Source of the DNA: Acidobacteriaceae bacterium
Lineage (GTDB): Bacteria > Acidobacteriota > Terriglobia > Bryobacterales > Bryobacteraceae
NCBI GenBank assembly: GCA_019240475.1
Contig: JAFAYI010000023.1
Coordinates: forward strand, 1 to 64,000
Length of the DNA stretch: 64,000 nucleotides
Direction: 5' to 3'
Shown here: positions 43,084 to 51,348 of the stretch, one piece after another
Numbering within the stretch: the first letter of the stretch is position 1
Layout of the letters: each line of letters begins with the position of its first letter
Notes under the pieces: model-generated
Databases searched by the model: none
Told to the model about the DNA's origin: nothing
What the model saw: the letters and a program-made list of their open reading frames with translations, nothing else
Position numbers and translations under genes: made by a program

Positions 43084-44289
43084 CTAGCGTAGAGCAGCCG
43101 TATGCATCGCTTGGCCTTCTAACAAGCCGTCGCTGCAAAGTTCTTGAGCGATCAACTCACCCGCGAGGTACTGCCCTCTTTCGTTCCAGTGTCCCTGATG
43201 ATTTCCCCATGCGGCGTGCAATGCTTCTTTGTGTTGTTCTGCGTAGGCAAGAAAACTCGGCGCCAAGGTGAGCACTGGAATGCCGTTACGCTCGCCGTAT
43301 GTCTTTATCCGGTAATCGGGATAGAAAAGATCCGCGACGCCTAATCGCCGCTCCAACTCACTGCGTTGGGGCGCGTCTGGATCTACCTGGATTCCGTTGC
43401 TCAACGTCACAACGAGAAACTTTGCCCCTTTCGCCCTTACTTCGTTGCGCATCGAGCGCAAGAGACCCTCGGTCACCGACCATGCTTCCCTCCAAGCCGG
43501 ATCTTGAGGCTCGCGATATACACGCTCGTCCAAGCCCATGTCGATTGATTGCAGTCCCTCTGCGTTTCGCCCAGAGAAACGGTTTTTCGCAAGGGCCGCG
43601 ACCTGCAAGAGGCGGAAATGAGCGACAGCCCAGGACACAAACATACTCCAGGACCCAAACCGCGACTGGAAATCCGGAACACGCCGAAACGAGTCGTCCA
43701 AAGCCAGCTTCCCATCCTTGTGCACAAAATAGGGCCGGTAGGGATCATGCGAGAGCACGCGCGAGTTGTCCTGTAAGTTATGTCCAGTGAAGAAGCCAAG
43801 AATCACTAAGTCGGGAGAATAGCGCCACGCTCGGGACCGCAGCATTTCTAGCTCCATCCCGGTCCCGTAACCTGAAACTCCGAAGTTGATGCTTTCTATT
43901 TTCCTTCCTTCGAGAGCTGCGCACCCACGAAGTTTCTCTTCCGCAACCGCCCAGTACATCTTCTCGATAGGAATCTGAAATCCTTCGGTGAAGGAGTCGC
44001 CTAAGACGGCAATCCGGAACGTATCCGGCGGCTTTTCGATGGAGTGTTCGCGGTCTCGGAGACCCTGGCTATTCACACGCGCATATGTCTGAATACCCTC
44101 CCCGAAAACCTCGCCTTCCGCATTCGGGCGTAATGCTTGGCCCGTGTACTCATCCCAAGTGTAGAACCGCCACTTTCCTCCATAATTTGCATATGAAACG
44201 CCGGCGATCCTAAGGACAATCTCGATTGCGGCGAGGGTCAATACTCCGATACAGCCAGTGAGCAGCGTTTTTCGAATAAGTCGTTTCAA
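43084..44289 (-). CDS. SGNH/GDSL-family hydrolase or acyltransferase, membrane-anchored
   Basis: A 401-residue protein with an N-terminal membrane helix (TLLTGCIGVLTLAAIEIVLR). The SGNH blocks are visible: AVLGDSFTEGFQIP (nucleophile Ser), INFGVSGYGTG, and the C-terminal GNHQGHWNERGQYL with the catalytic His. Family members remove or transfer acyl groups on sugars. Its place directly before the OafA-like gene suggests both act on acyl groups of the same glycan. Confidence 0.85.
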   Translation of the reverse strand: MKRLIRKTLLTGCIGVLTLAAIEIVLRIAGVSYANYGGKWRFYTWDEYTGQALRPNAEGEVFGEGIQTYARVNSQGLRDREHSIEKPPDTFRIAVLGDSFTEGFQIPIEKMYWAVAEEKLRGCAALEGRKIESINFGVSGYGTGMELEMLRSRAWRYSPDLVILGFFTGHNLQDNSRVLSHDPYRPYFVHKDGKLALDDSFRRVPDFQSRFGSWSMFVSWAVAHFRLLQVAALAKNRFSGRNAEGLQSIDMGLDERVYREPQDPAWREAWSVTEGLLRSMRNEVRAKGAKFLVVTLSNGIQVDPDAPQRSELERRLGVADLFYPDYRIKTYGERNGIPVLTLAPSFLAYAEQHKEALHAAWGNHQGHWNERGQYLAGELIAQELCSDGLLEGQAMHTAALR

Positions 44290-44318
44290 ATCGTGCGTAA
44301 TTCCACAACCGGCTGTAT

Positions 44319-45392
44319 TTAGGCCGATCGCTCCTTGGCTGGCCTCGGCGTTTCGTAACGGCGGTAGCGAATACTTCGAACCAACTTCAGAATGGATAAC
44401 GGCGCATAACAGTAGAGCACGACGATTAAGCCGTCCAGTGCCCGCAGACAGCGATAAACAAACGCATCAACGGCTCTCTCGAGCAGCGAAGGCTTGGCGG
44501 AACTTGGCGTTTGCCCCGACCAGATCGCCGGCCAGCGATCTTTGGTTTGCGCCCGCCATAGAGTCACATAGCGATTAATCTTTCGCTTGATCCGAATAGG
44601 CACGATGTCTGCGCGATCCAGCGATGATTCGATCTTCCCGCTTTTCACCATCTGGTGATGCGCGCCTTCGCTGATGGCCGATTCGTCAGCGCCACGAAGC
44701 GACGCCACTTCCGGTATAAAGGGCACATCCAGGAACTTACAGATGCCTGCCATGATGTTTTCGGGATCTGTAATCAACCGTTCGTAGTGTATTTCGTGAA
44801 CGGCTGCCCCGCGTCGAATAAGAGCATCGCGCTGGCGCCTGAGATTCCTGTGCGCCATCAAGAAACGCCGGGTCATGCCAGAACGGTCGGCAAACCAGGA
44901 TCTCCCCTCCGCCGCCATCATAATGCTCCGGAATATCGCTGCAGGTTCTCTCCAGATGATGACAAATCTCGCGGCTGGGAAAAATCCCGATAACTTCTCC
45001 AGTGAATCGTAGAAATTGACTACCTTATCGCCCCATATTCTTCCGCCCTTGCGTCGAGCATAGTCTTGGCAAGTAATCGCCAATGCCTCCTCTACTCGCG
45101 AAATCTTCGACGGCAAACGAGTAACGTCCAACTGGTGCCGGTCGACCGCCTTATTCCAAAAATTCCAGCGAGTAACCCAGCCCGAAGCCCCTCGCGTCCA
45201 AAATAGAGGTTTCAACAGCAACAGATCGCCCTCGTACAGAAGAGCGACCTGCGGATGTTTATTCAAAAGCGCATATAGCAAGGATGTGCCGGAACGCCAG
45301 GTGCCGGCCACAAACAGCGGTCCCTGCCATAGCGTTGCACCTGCAGTTTCCTGCGAACTCTGCGCCTCAACGCTCGGCTGTAACTCAGTCAT
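44319..45392 (-). CDS. PAPS-dependent sulfotransferase
   Basis: A 357-residue sulfotransferase. The 5'-phosphosulfate loop is TWRSGTSLLYALLNKHPQV near residue 32, and the 3'-phosphate site is in FVIIWREPAAIFRSI near residue 140. Family members move sulfate from PAPS to hydroxyls of sugars or lipids. It is a paralogue of 47305-48396, with which it shares RSGT(S/T)LLYALLN and a similar C-terminus. The C-terminal hydrophobic stretch (LDGLIVVLYCYAPLSILKLV) may attach it to the membrane. Whether PAPS synthesis genes are nearby cannot be seen. Confidence 0.9.
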   Translation of the reverse strand: MTELQPSVEAQSSQETAGATLWQGPLFVAGTWRSGTSLLYALLNKHPQVALLYEGDLLLLKPLFWTRGASGWVTRWNFWNKAVDRHQLDVTRLPSKISRVEEALAITCQDYARRKGGRIWGDKVVNFYDSLEKLSGFFPAARFVIIWREPAAIFRSIMMAAEGRSWFADRSGMTRRFLMAHRNLRRQRDALIRRGAAVHEIHYERLITDPENIMAGICKFLDVPFIPEVASLRGADESAISEGAHHQMVKSGKIESSLDRADIVPIRIKRKINRYVTLWRAQTKDRWPAIWSGQTPSSAKPSLLERAVDAFVYRCLRALDGLIVVLYCYAPLSILKLVRSIRYRRYETPRPAKERSA

Positions 45393-45430
45393 TTCTATTG
45401 AACCGGACCGGGACGGATCACCGTCCCCTC

Positions 45431-46441
45431 TTACGCGGTCGCCGCGACAAAATCTCTCTTCTTCGCGCTCTTCCCTGCCTCTGACACCTGTGCTTGAATC
45501 CAGGGATAAGTGTAGCTGAGTCCTTCTTCCAACATTATCCGAGGTTCCCAGCCCAATACGGTTCGGAGGCGGCTGTTGTCGCTGTTACGACCTCTCACTC
45601 CCTGGGGACCAGTCAGATTGTGCCGTATAGTTACGTGCTTGCCCGCCGCGCCGCTCACCAGGCCTACTAACTGATTGATCGTGACAAGCTCGTCGGTGCC
45701 TAGATTAAGCGGTTCGCGGTAGTCGGACGCCATGATTCTCAACAGACCTTCTACACAATCGTCCACATACATAAATGAGCGGGTCTGCTCGCCGTCACCC
45801 CAGACCTCGATCTCCTCTCCCTTTGAGGCAAGCGCCACTTTGCGGCAAATTGCGGCCGGCGCCTTTTCCTTACCGCCTTCGTAAGTGCCAAGTGGTCCAT
45901 AAACATTATGAAAACGCACAATGCGGGTTTCGAGCTTATGATCCTGATAATAATAGCGGCACAGTTCCTCCGCGTACAGCTTTTCCCACCCATATCCAGG
46001 CTCCGGCTCCGCCGGGTAGGCGTCTTCTTCGCGTAATGCAACTACATTTGCGTCTTTCTGCTTGCCTTGCGCATACACACACGCGGATGAAGAGAACAGG
46101 AAGCGTTTAACGCCGTTCTCCCGGCTGGCTTCGAGCATATGCGCGTTGATTAGAATGTTGTTCCGGGCGATATCCGCATGAAATGCGGTTATGTATCCGA
46201 TGCCGCCCATATCAGCGGCGAGATTGTAGACTCCGTCCAAACCTCCTCGTGTAGCGCGGCGGCAATTACTCAATTCCCGTAAATCCAGGACTTCGAATTC
46301 ATCGGCATCGGAAGCTTCATACTCGGGATACTTTAGGTCCACTCCTCTCACCCAATGGCCGTCGGCCTTCAATCTTTTCACAAGATGATGGCCAATAAAT
46401 CCGCCAGCGCCCGTTACGAGTAAGTGTTGTCGCTTGTTCAT
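45431..46441 (-). CDS. NAD-dependent epimerase, GDP-mannose 3,5-epimerase-like
   Basis: A 336-residue short-chain epimerase. The nucleotide site is GAGGFIGHHL at residues ~11-20, and the catalytic Tyr-x-x-x-Lys is YGWEK after SSACVYAQ. Several stretches are characteristic of GDP-mannose 3,5-epimerases: YNLAADMGGIGYI, SRENGVKRFLFSSSACVY, EVWGDGEQTRSFMYVDDCVE. It would make GDP-L-galactose or a related sugar for the glycan; the precise substrate is inference. It overlaps the upstream gene by 4 bp (ATGA). Confidence 0.88.
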   Translation of the reverse strand: MNKRQHLLVTGAGGFIGHHLVKRLKADGHWVRGVDLKYPEYEASDADEFEVLDLRELSNCRRATRGGLDGVYNLAADMGGIGYITAFHADIARNNILINAHMLEASRENGVKRFLFSSSACVYAQGKQKDANVVALREEDAYPAEPEPGYGWEKLYAEELCRYYYQDHKLETRIVRFHNVYGPLGTYEGGKEKAPAAICRKVALASKGEEIEVWGDGEQTRSFMYVDDCVEGLLRIMASDYREPLNLGTDELVTINQLVGLVSGAAGKHVTIRHNLTGPQGVRGRNSDNSRLRTVLGWEPRIMLEEGLSYTYPWIQAQVSEAGKSAKKRDFVAATA

Positions 46442-47250
46442 ATATCTGTTGTCCTTTCCCTCTCTACGGAAAACCTTCTAATTTTGCAAATCTGCAATAG
46501 CACGTTCCACACGAACTGCGGCCCATAGACAAGATAGCGGCGCCATAGCCTTCGTGGCTCCGCGATCAGCCGATAGAGCCATTCCAGGCCGTTCTCGCGC
46601 ATCCAACTCGGCGCCTGTTTTAGTTGTCCAGTGTGAAAATCGAAAGCTGCTCCTACCCCGACGATGACCGGTACCGTCAACCTCTCCCGATGCTCGTACA
46701 TCCATCTTTCTTGCTTCGGCGTACTGAGCCCAATCCAGAGAATGTCAGGGGCCGCCTCCTCGATCATCTTTACAACCTCGGCGTCTTCATCCGCGGTCAA
46801 TGGCCTGAAAGGAGGCGAATAATCTCCGACCGATCGTGTGCCGAAACGTTGGCCGAGCGCCTCGCCAAGCCTTTTCCCCGTTCCAGGCGCTCCTCCGTAA
46901 AAGAAATGAGTGAACTCATTTCCCGTTTCCCTGCAAAATTTTTCCATCAATTCCGGGCCGTACACCCTTCGCGCCAAGGCATGCCCGTGCCAGCGCCCCA
47001 GCCAAACGAGCGGCATCCCGTCCGGCACCACCAAGTCGGCACTGTTGAGGATCCGCTCAAACCTGGAATCGCGGCGCGCTTCCATCACCCCATGCATTCC
47101 GGTAACGGCAATATAGTGCGCGCGGCGGCGTGCTCCAATCCAGCGCCGCATGCGCAGCACCACTTCGGGTATTTGGACCGCGCTGACTTGAACGGCTAGA
47201 ACTTTGAAGCTTGCTACTGAAGTATCCAAATCGAGCGCGGTTTCGCTCAT
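46438..47250 (-). CDS. WecB/TagA/CpsF-family glycosyltransferase (GT26)
   Basis: A 270-residue enzyme with the family's conserved blocks: VTGMHGVMEARRDSRFERIL, LVVPDGMPLVWLGRW, FFYGGAPGTGKRLGEALGQR and DILWIGLSTPKQERWMYEHR. Members add N-acetylmannosaminuronic acid, ManNAc, or similar sugars to undecaprenyl-linked intermediates on the cytoplasmic face of the membrane. Its start is 54 bp after the sulfotransferase gene and its stop overlaps the epimerase start. Confidence 0.93.
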   Translation of the reverse strand: MSETALDLDTSVASFKVLAVQVSAVQIPEVVLRMRRWIGARRRAHYIAVTGMHGVMEARRDSRFERILNSADLVVPDGMPLVWLGRWHGHALARRVYGPELMEKFCRETGNEFTHFFYGGAPGTGKRLGEALGQRFGTRSVGDYSPPFRPLTADEDAEVVKMIEEAAPDILWIGLSTPKQERWMYEHRERLTVPVIVGVGAAFDFHTGQLKQAPSWMRENGLEWLYRLIAEPRRLWRRYLVYGPQFVWNVLLQICKIRRFSVERERTTDI

Positions 47251-47304
47251 GGGCTGTATAGATCTTTTTTGGCGGCGGCGGACCCGGGATGTTATTCAGG
47301 GATG

Positions 47305-48396
47305 TTATTGCTGTGGCGGCGCTGCGCTGGTTCGCGCACGCACGTAATCAAGCCAAGTCATGTATCGGCCGCCTGTCTTGAAAGCGCGGTACGCCCTCAA
47401 CACACGTAGCGGCACGAAGCAATAAAGAATTACAATAGCGAAGTCCCAGGCGCGGAGGATAAGATATAAAGTCTCATCGCACCCTCTTTCGAAAGGTCCC
47501 GCGACGATATGATTCTGTTTCGGCGCAGGAAAAAACCCGGCCCAACTCCATCCCTTCTTGCGCCAAAGCTGTTTATAACGATTGAGTTTTCGGTCCAACT
47601 TTTTTGGAAGAGTTCCGGGCTTCTCTCGAGGAGAAATTTTTTCGCCCTTCACGAGCGCATTATGATCCCCTGGATGCAGCGCCGAGCGGTCCGCTCCCTT
47701 AAGCGAAGCCGTTCTGCTATCGTACGGGATCTGCAGGAATTCGCATAACCGGCGCATTTCGCCCGCCGTGTCCTGAACCAGGCCTTGATATTGAAGCTCG
47801 TGAACCGGCACGGCCCGCCTAAGGAGCTCGTCTCGCTGAAGACCCATCTTTTGGCAGCCAACGAAGATTCTGTGCGCCGCTCCCACTCCGCTAAAAAACG
47901 GCGACTCCTTCTGTGCGCGAATGATGCTACGGCACACCTCGCTCGGGTCCCGCCAGATGATCACGAAACGCGCATTTGGAAATTCATCTGCCAGACGCAG
48001 CAGCGAATCGTACTGGCTGGGGCACTTATCCCCCCAGAGGAACGCGCCTTTCTGACGTGCATATTCTTTGTAGGCGGCCTGAGTCGCCGTCGCCATGCCG
48101 GAGGCGGTCGGCGGCAGCCGATCCAGATCCATCGGATGCCGCTCAAGCGAGCCGGTAAAGAAATTCCATCTCTCTAACCACTCCGCCTTGGCGCGCCTGA
48201 TCCAGAACAGCGGCCACAATAGCGGAAGCTCGCCTTCTTGCATCAATCCGATCTGCGGATGCTGGTTGAGCAAGGCGTACAACAACGTCGTTCCGGAGCG
48301 TGGAAGTCCTACAACGAAAAGAGGGCCCTCGGCAAACTTCACACTTGTCTGAAGACACTCCGCTTCTGTCTCTATCATGAGTTTTGAAGAATCCAA
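47305..48396 (-). CDS. PAPS-dependent sulfotransferase
   Basis: A 363-residue sulfotransferase with the 5'-phosphosulfate loop GLPRSGTTLLYALLNQHPQI near residue 30 and the 3'-phosphate site FVIIWRDPSEVCRSIIRAQ near residue 143. It is a paralogue of 44319-45392 and likewise ends with a hydrophobic stretch (WDFAIVILYCFVPLRVLRA). Two related copies in one cluster suggest sulfation at two positions, or of two acceptors. It starts 15 bp after the transaldolase stop. Confidence 0.9.
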   Translation of the reverse strand: MDSSKLMIETEAECLQTSVKFAEGPLFVVGLPRSGTTLLYALLNQHPQIGLMQEGELPLLWPLFWIRRAKAEWLERWNFFTGSLERHPMDLDRLPPTASGMATATQAAYKEYARQKGAFLWGDKCPSQYDSLLRLADEFPNARFVIIWRDPSEVCRSIIRAQKESPFFSGVGAAHRIFVGCQKMGLQRDELLRRAVPVHELQYQGLVQDTAGEMRRLCEFLQIPYDSRTASLKGADRSALHPGDHNALVKGEKISPREKPGTLPKKLDRKLNRYKQLWRKKGWSWAGFFPAPKQNHIVAGPFERGCDETLYLILRAWDFAIVILYCFVPLRVLRAYRAFKTGGRYMTWLDYVRARTSAAPPQQ

Positions 48397-48411
48397 CGGT
48401 TCCCAGGCTTC

Positions 48412-49128
48412 TTACAAACAAAAGCCCGACCGAAGCGCGTCCTGATGGAACATCTTGACCGTATCCAATGAATAGTCGTGAAGATCTTTATCGACTAAGG
48501 TCAGTTTTTGTAGAATATCGTTCGTCACGGTGATGATGTGGCACCCGATAGCATCAGCCTGGAAGATGTTTAGCAACTCTCGGGGACTTGCCCAGATGAG
48601 TTCTATATTCGGATACTTCCGGACGATATCCATCGCCTCTTGCATGAGCGGAACCGGGTCGCATCCTGTATCGGCAACTCGCCCGGCAAACACCGAGACG
48701 CAAGCTTTAGCTTCGCCCTCCAGAGCAGCGCTGACCTCCCGAACCTGATCCAAGGTCAGAATCGCCGTCACGTTCAGTTGGATATTGGAAGCCGCCAGCT
48801 TCGCGATCAACTCTGTGGAACATTCCCGGCGAGTGTTCGTCACTGGTATCTTTACGAAGACATCGCTTCCCCACGTTGCGATCTTGCGAGCTTGCCTTTC
48901 CATTTCCTCGAACTCATCCGCGAATACCTCGAACGAAATCGGCCTACCCTGAACCAGCGTCAAGATATCCTTTGCGAAGGACTCGTAGTCGGCTACCCCC
49001 GCTTTGCGCATCAAGGTCGGATTGGTAGTAAACCCTTTGATATACGGCTTCCTACACAGATCCAGAATCGTCGCACGGTCGGCGCCATCTGCAAATAGCT
49101 TCACATTCAAGTTAGAAACTCGGTTCAC
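48412..49128 (-). CDS. Small transaldolase (TalC/FSA-like)
   Basis: GTG 49128 is chosen because AAGGA lies about 8 bases upstream; the frame is open to 49164. The 238-residue TIM-barrel protein has the early FADGADRATILDL block, the GFTTNPTLMRKAG motif and the Schiff-base lysine in FVKIPVTNTR. Such enzymes move a dihydroxyacetone unit between sugar phosphates or cleave fructose 6-phosphate. Beside the heptose genes, a role in supplying sedoheptulose 7-phosphate is plausible. It overlaps the phosphatase gene by 17 bp. Confidence 0.86.
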   Translation of the reverse strand: MNRVSNLNVKLFADGADRATILDLCRKPYIKGFTTNPTLMRKAGVADYESFAKDILTLVQGRPISFEVFADEFEEMERQARKIATWGSDVFVKIPVTNTRRECSTELIAKLAASNIQLNVTAILTLDQVREVSAALEGEAKACVSVFAGRVADTGCDPVPLMQEAMDIVRKYPNIELIWASPRELLNIFQADAIGCHIITVTNDILQKLTLVDKDLHDYSLDTVKMFHQDALRSGFCL

Positions 49129-49696
49129 AAATTGTTCCTTGCGAGGCCAGCCGGATAATGGCATCGGCGGCCTCCCGTAATGATTTCACCTTTGCGGCCG
49201 GCTGCCGCTCCGGGTATTGCTCGTTGTAGCCGTAGTCGATCAGAATGGTCTGGCATCCGGCATTATGTCCGGCATCCACATCACGCCATCGATCTCCGAC
49301 CATATAACTGTGCTGCAAATCGATTTTCAGTTCCGCCGCGGCGCGCAGTAATAAGCCTGGGCGCGGCTTCCGGCAGTCGCAGTTATCGCGTGCATCGTGG
49401 TAGCAGACCAGGAAGTCGTCTAAGGGCAGAGCCGCTCCCAGCGATCGATTCATCTCCTCCACGGTCTCGCGTTGCTGCGTCCCACGAGCCACGTCCGGCT
49501 GATTGGTCACGACTATCAACAGAAATCCATGCCGCCGCAGGTCCGCCAGCGACTGCGGCGCGTCCGCGCAAATCTGCAGATCTGTCAGACTGGCTGGTGG
49601 ATAAGGTTTCCCGTTTTTAACGACAGCCTTGTTAAGAACACCGTCTCGATCCAGAAATACCGCGCGACGACGAAGCTCCCCCGCGGACACGTTCAC
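49112..49696 (-). CDS. gmhB: Heptose 1,7-bisphosphate phosphatase, HAD family (GmhB-like)
   Basis: I start at GTG 49696: it overlaps the gmhA-like stop by 4 bases (GTGA) and has GGAG about 8 bases upstream; the frame is open to 49711. The ~194 residues show HAD motif I (FLDRDGVLNK), motif II (VVTNQPDVARG), a zinc-binding loop (CYHDARDNCDCRKP) typical of GmhB, and motif IV (VGDRWRDVDAG). It removes the C7 phosphate from D-glycero-D-manno-heptose 1,7-bisphosphate. Confidence 0.9.
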   Translation of the reverse strand: MNVSAGELRRRAVFLDRDGVLNKAVVKNGKPYPPASLTDLQICADAPQSLADLRRHGFLLIVVTNQPDVARGTQQRETVEEMNRSLGAALPLDDFLVCYHDARDNCDCRKPRPGLLLRAAAELKIDLQHSYMVGDRWRDVDAGHNAGCQTILIDYGYNEQYPERQPAAKVKSLREAADAIIRLASQGTICEPSF

Positions 49697-50289
49697 TTCA
49701 CAGACTCCCACTTAGTCGCGGCGCATTTCACGGCCGGATGCGACACCAATAAATGCCAAACAACCGCCTGAAACGCTTCAGAATGTGGTGTAACGTGCTC
49801 CGGGTTTACGACAGGTATCCGTATGCAAGCGTTAGCCACCTGCGCGGTATATCCTCCGTCCCGGCCCACAATCCCGATAATGCTGGCCCCCACCGATTTT
49901 GCGAGCTGAAGAGCCGCAACTAGGTTCGGACTAACATTCTTTTCGAGGTTTCCGCCGCCAACCGATAAAACCAGCACTAAGTCGTCACTCTTAAGTCGGC
50001 TGACACGCAACCAACCTTCGAACACTCCTGCCCATCCTTCGTCGTTTGTCCGCGCAGTCAACTCCGAAACATTGTCGGTGGGGGCATAGCATTCAATCCC
50101 GGCTATCTTTCGGAAGTCGTTTACCGCATGCGATGCATTCGCGGCGCTTCCGCCGACGCCCAGGATAAACAACCTTCCGCGGCGCGACCGGGTCTCGGCC
50201 AAGAGCCGCGCGGCCTCTTCTATCGGTTCGATAGCCAGTTGTTCGATGACCTTTGTCGTTTCATCGAGATACGTTCGTGCGAAACTCAT
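49693..50289 (-). CDS. gmhA: Sedoheptulose 7-phosphate isomerase, SIS domain (GmhA-like)
   Basis: A 198-residue SIS-domain protein. The phosphosugar loop is ILGVGGSAANASHAVNDFRK, followed by the family's segment IECYAPTDNVSELTARTNDE and SVGGGNLEKNVSPNLV. GmhA converts sedoheptulose 7-phosphate to D-glycero-D-manno-heptose 7-phosphate, the substrate of the kinase encoded just upstream. The gene is 41 bp after the kinase gene and overlaps the phosphatase by 4 bp. Confidence 0.9.
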   Translation of the reverse strand: MSFARTYLDETTKVIEQLAIEPIEEAARLLAETRSRRGRLFILGVGGSAANASHAVNDFRKIAGIECYAPTDNVSELTARTNDEGWAGVFEGWLRVSRLKSDDLVLVLSVGGGNLEKNVSPNLVAALQLAKSVGASIIGIVGRDGGYTAQVANACIRIPVVNPEHVTPHSEAFQAVVWHLLVSHPAVKCAATKWESVK

Positions 50290-50330
50290 GTCTTTATTGA
50301 AGGTCTTCGATTGCTTGTTCCGGTTCCGGA

Positions 50331-51314
50331 TTACGAATGTGCAAGTACTGTCGCGCCGGTAAAATCGAAGCGCATTCGAACTTCAGACAGTCCCGCTTCT
50401 CTCATCACGCGACGAAGGCGCGCCTTCTCTTCCGAATAAAACATTAAGAACCCTCCGCCTCCGGCGCCAATGAGTTTGCCTCCCAAAGCTCCGTTCTCAC
50501 GGGCCAGGTCGTAGAGCTCATTTATGCGGATGTTAGTCATGCCCGTTGAGCGTTTCTTCTTATTTTCCCAATGCTCATGCAGCAAAGCCGCAAACCGATT
50601 AAGGTCCCCTTGTTCGAGTGCGTCTTTGCTCTTGTATCCAAGCTCCTTCACCATATGAAGGTTCGCGGTCATCTCACCTTCTTTTTGCCGGCTCCGCGTG
50701 TCTTGATCGCGCAGCAGCTCGGAAGCGGAGCGAGTGTAACCCGTGAAGAATAAGAGCAAATGGTCTTCTAAATTAGCAAGGGTTTCCGAACTGATCCGTA
50801 GCGGCTCTACCTGAACCCGATCGTCGGGCAGAAAGTGAAAACAGGTAATGCCGCCGAACGCTGCTATATATTGATCCTGCTTCCCGATCGGCTCCTTCAG
50901 GATATCCATCTCTATCTTGCAGGCTTGCTCGGCCAATTCCTGGGCGGGTACGAAATTTTTCTTGAGTGCGTGAAGCGCCCGTAGCAGCGCGGTAGTAAAA
51001 CTTCCGGAGGAACCCAGTCCGGTGCCGGCCGGGATATCCGCTATGCTGACGATTTCCAAGTGCGGCGATTCTAGATTTGCGAATTTAAGCGCCTCTCGCA
51101 GAATGGGATGCTCCACCTGGCTAATGCAATCGACCGTCTCTAACTTCGAATACTTGAGAATCAACTTAGGCTTGAAGGCTTGGTTAAGGGTTATAAAGAC
51201 GTATTTGTCTATCGCGGCCGATATTACAAATCCGGTGTGTTCCCGATAATAGGACGGCAGGTCCGTTCCCCCGCCTCCGAGCGATATGCGCAGCGGGCTG
51301 CGCGTCATAATCAT
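50331..51314 (-). CDS. hddA: D-glycero-D-manno-heptose 7-phosphate kinase, GHMP family (HddA-like)
   Basis: A 327-residue GHMP kinase: N-terminal RSPLRISLGGGGTDLPSYY, ATP-binding motif GTGLGSSGSFTTALLRA and C-terminal KLIGAGGGGFLMF. The same layout is known in HddA, which phosphorylates C1 of heptose 7-phosphate in the GDP-heptose route to S-layer and capsule glycans. Adjacent GmhA- and GmhB-like genes support this. A guanylyltransferase (HddC) is not seen in the window. Other GHMP kinases (for example fucokinase-like) have similar motifs, but the neighbours favour HddA. Confidence 0.85.
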   Translation of the reverse strand: MIMTRSPLRISLGGGGTDLPSYYREHTGFVISAAIDKYVFITLNQAFKPKLILKYSKLETVDCISQVEHPILREALKFANLESPHLEIVSIADIPAGTGLGSSGSFTTALLRALHALKKNFVPAQELAEQACKIEMDILKEPIGKQDQYIAAFGGITCFHFLPDDRVQVEPLRISSETLANLEDHLLLFFTGYTRSASELLRDQDTRSRQKEGEMTANLHMVKELGYKSKDALEQGDLNRFAALLHEHWENKKKRSTGMTNIRINELYDLARENGALGGKLIGAGGGGFLMFYSEEKARLRRVMREAGLSEVRMRFDFTGATVLAHS

Positions 51315-51348
51315 CTCGCTTCTCCGGACTCGGAGGTCTTATAGATTC

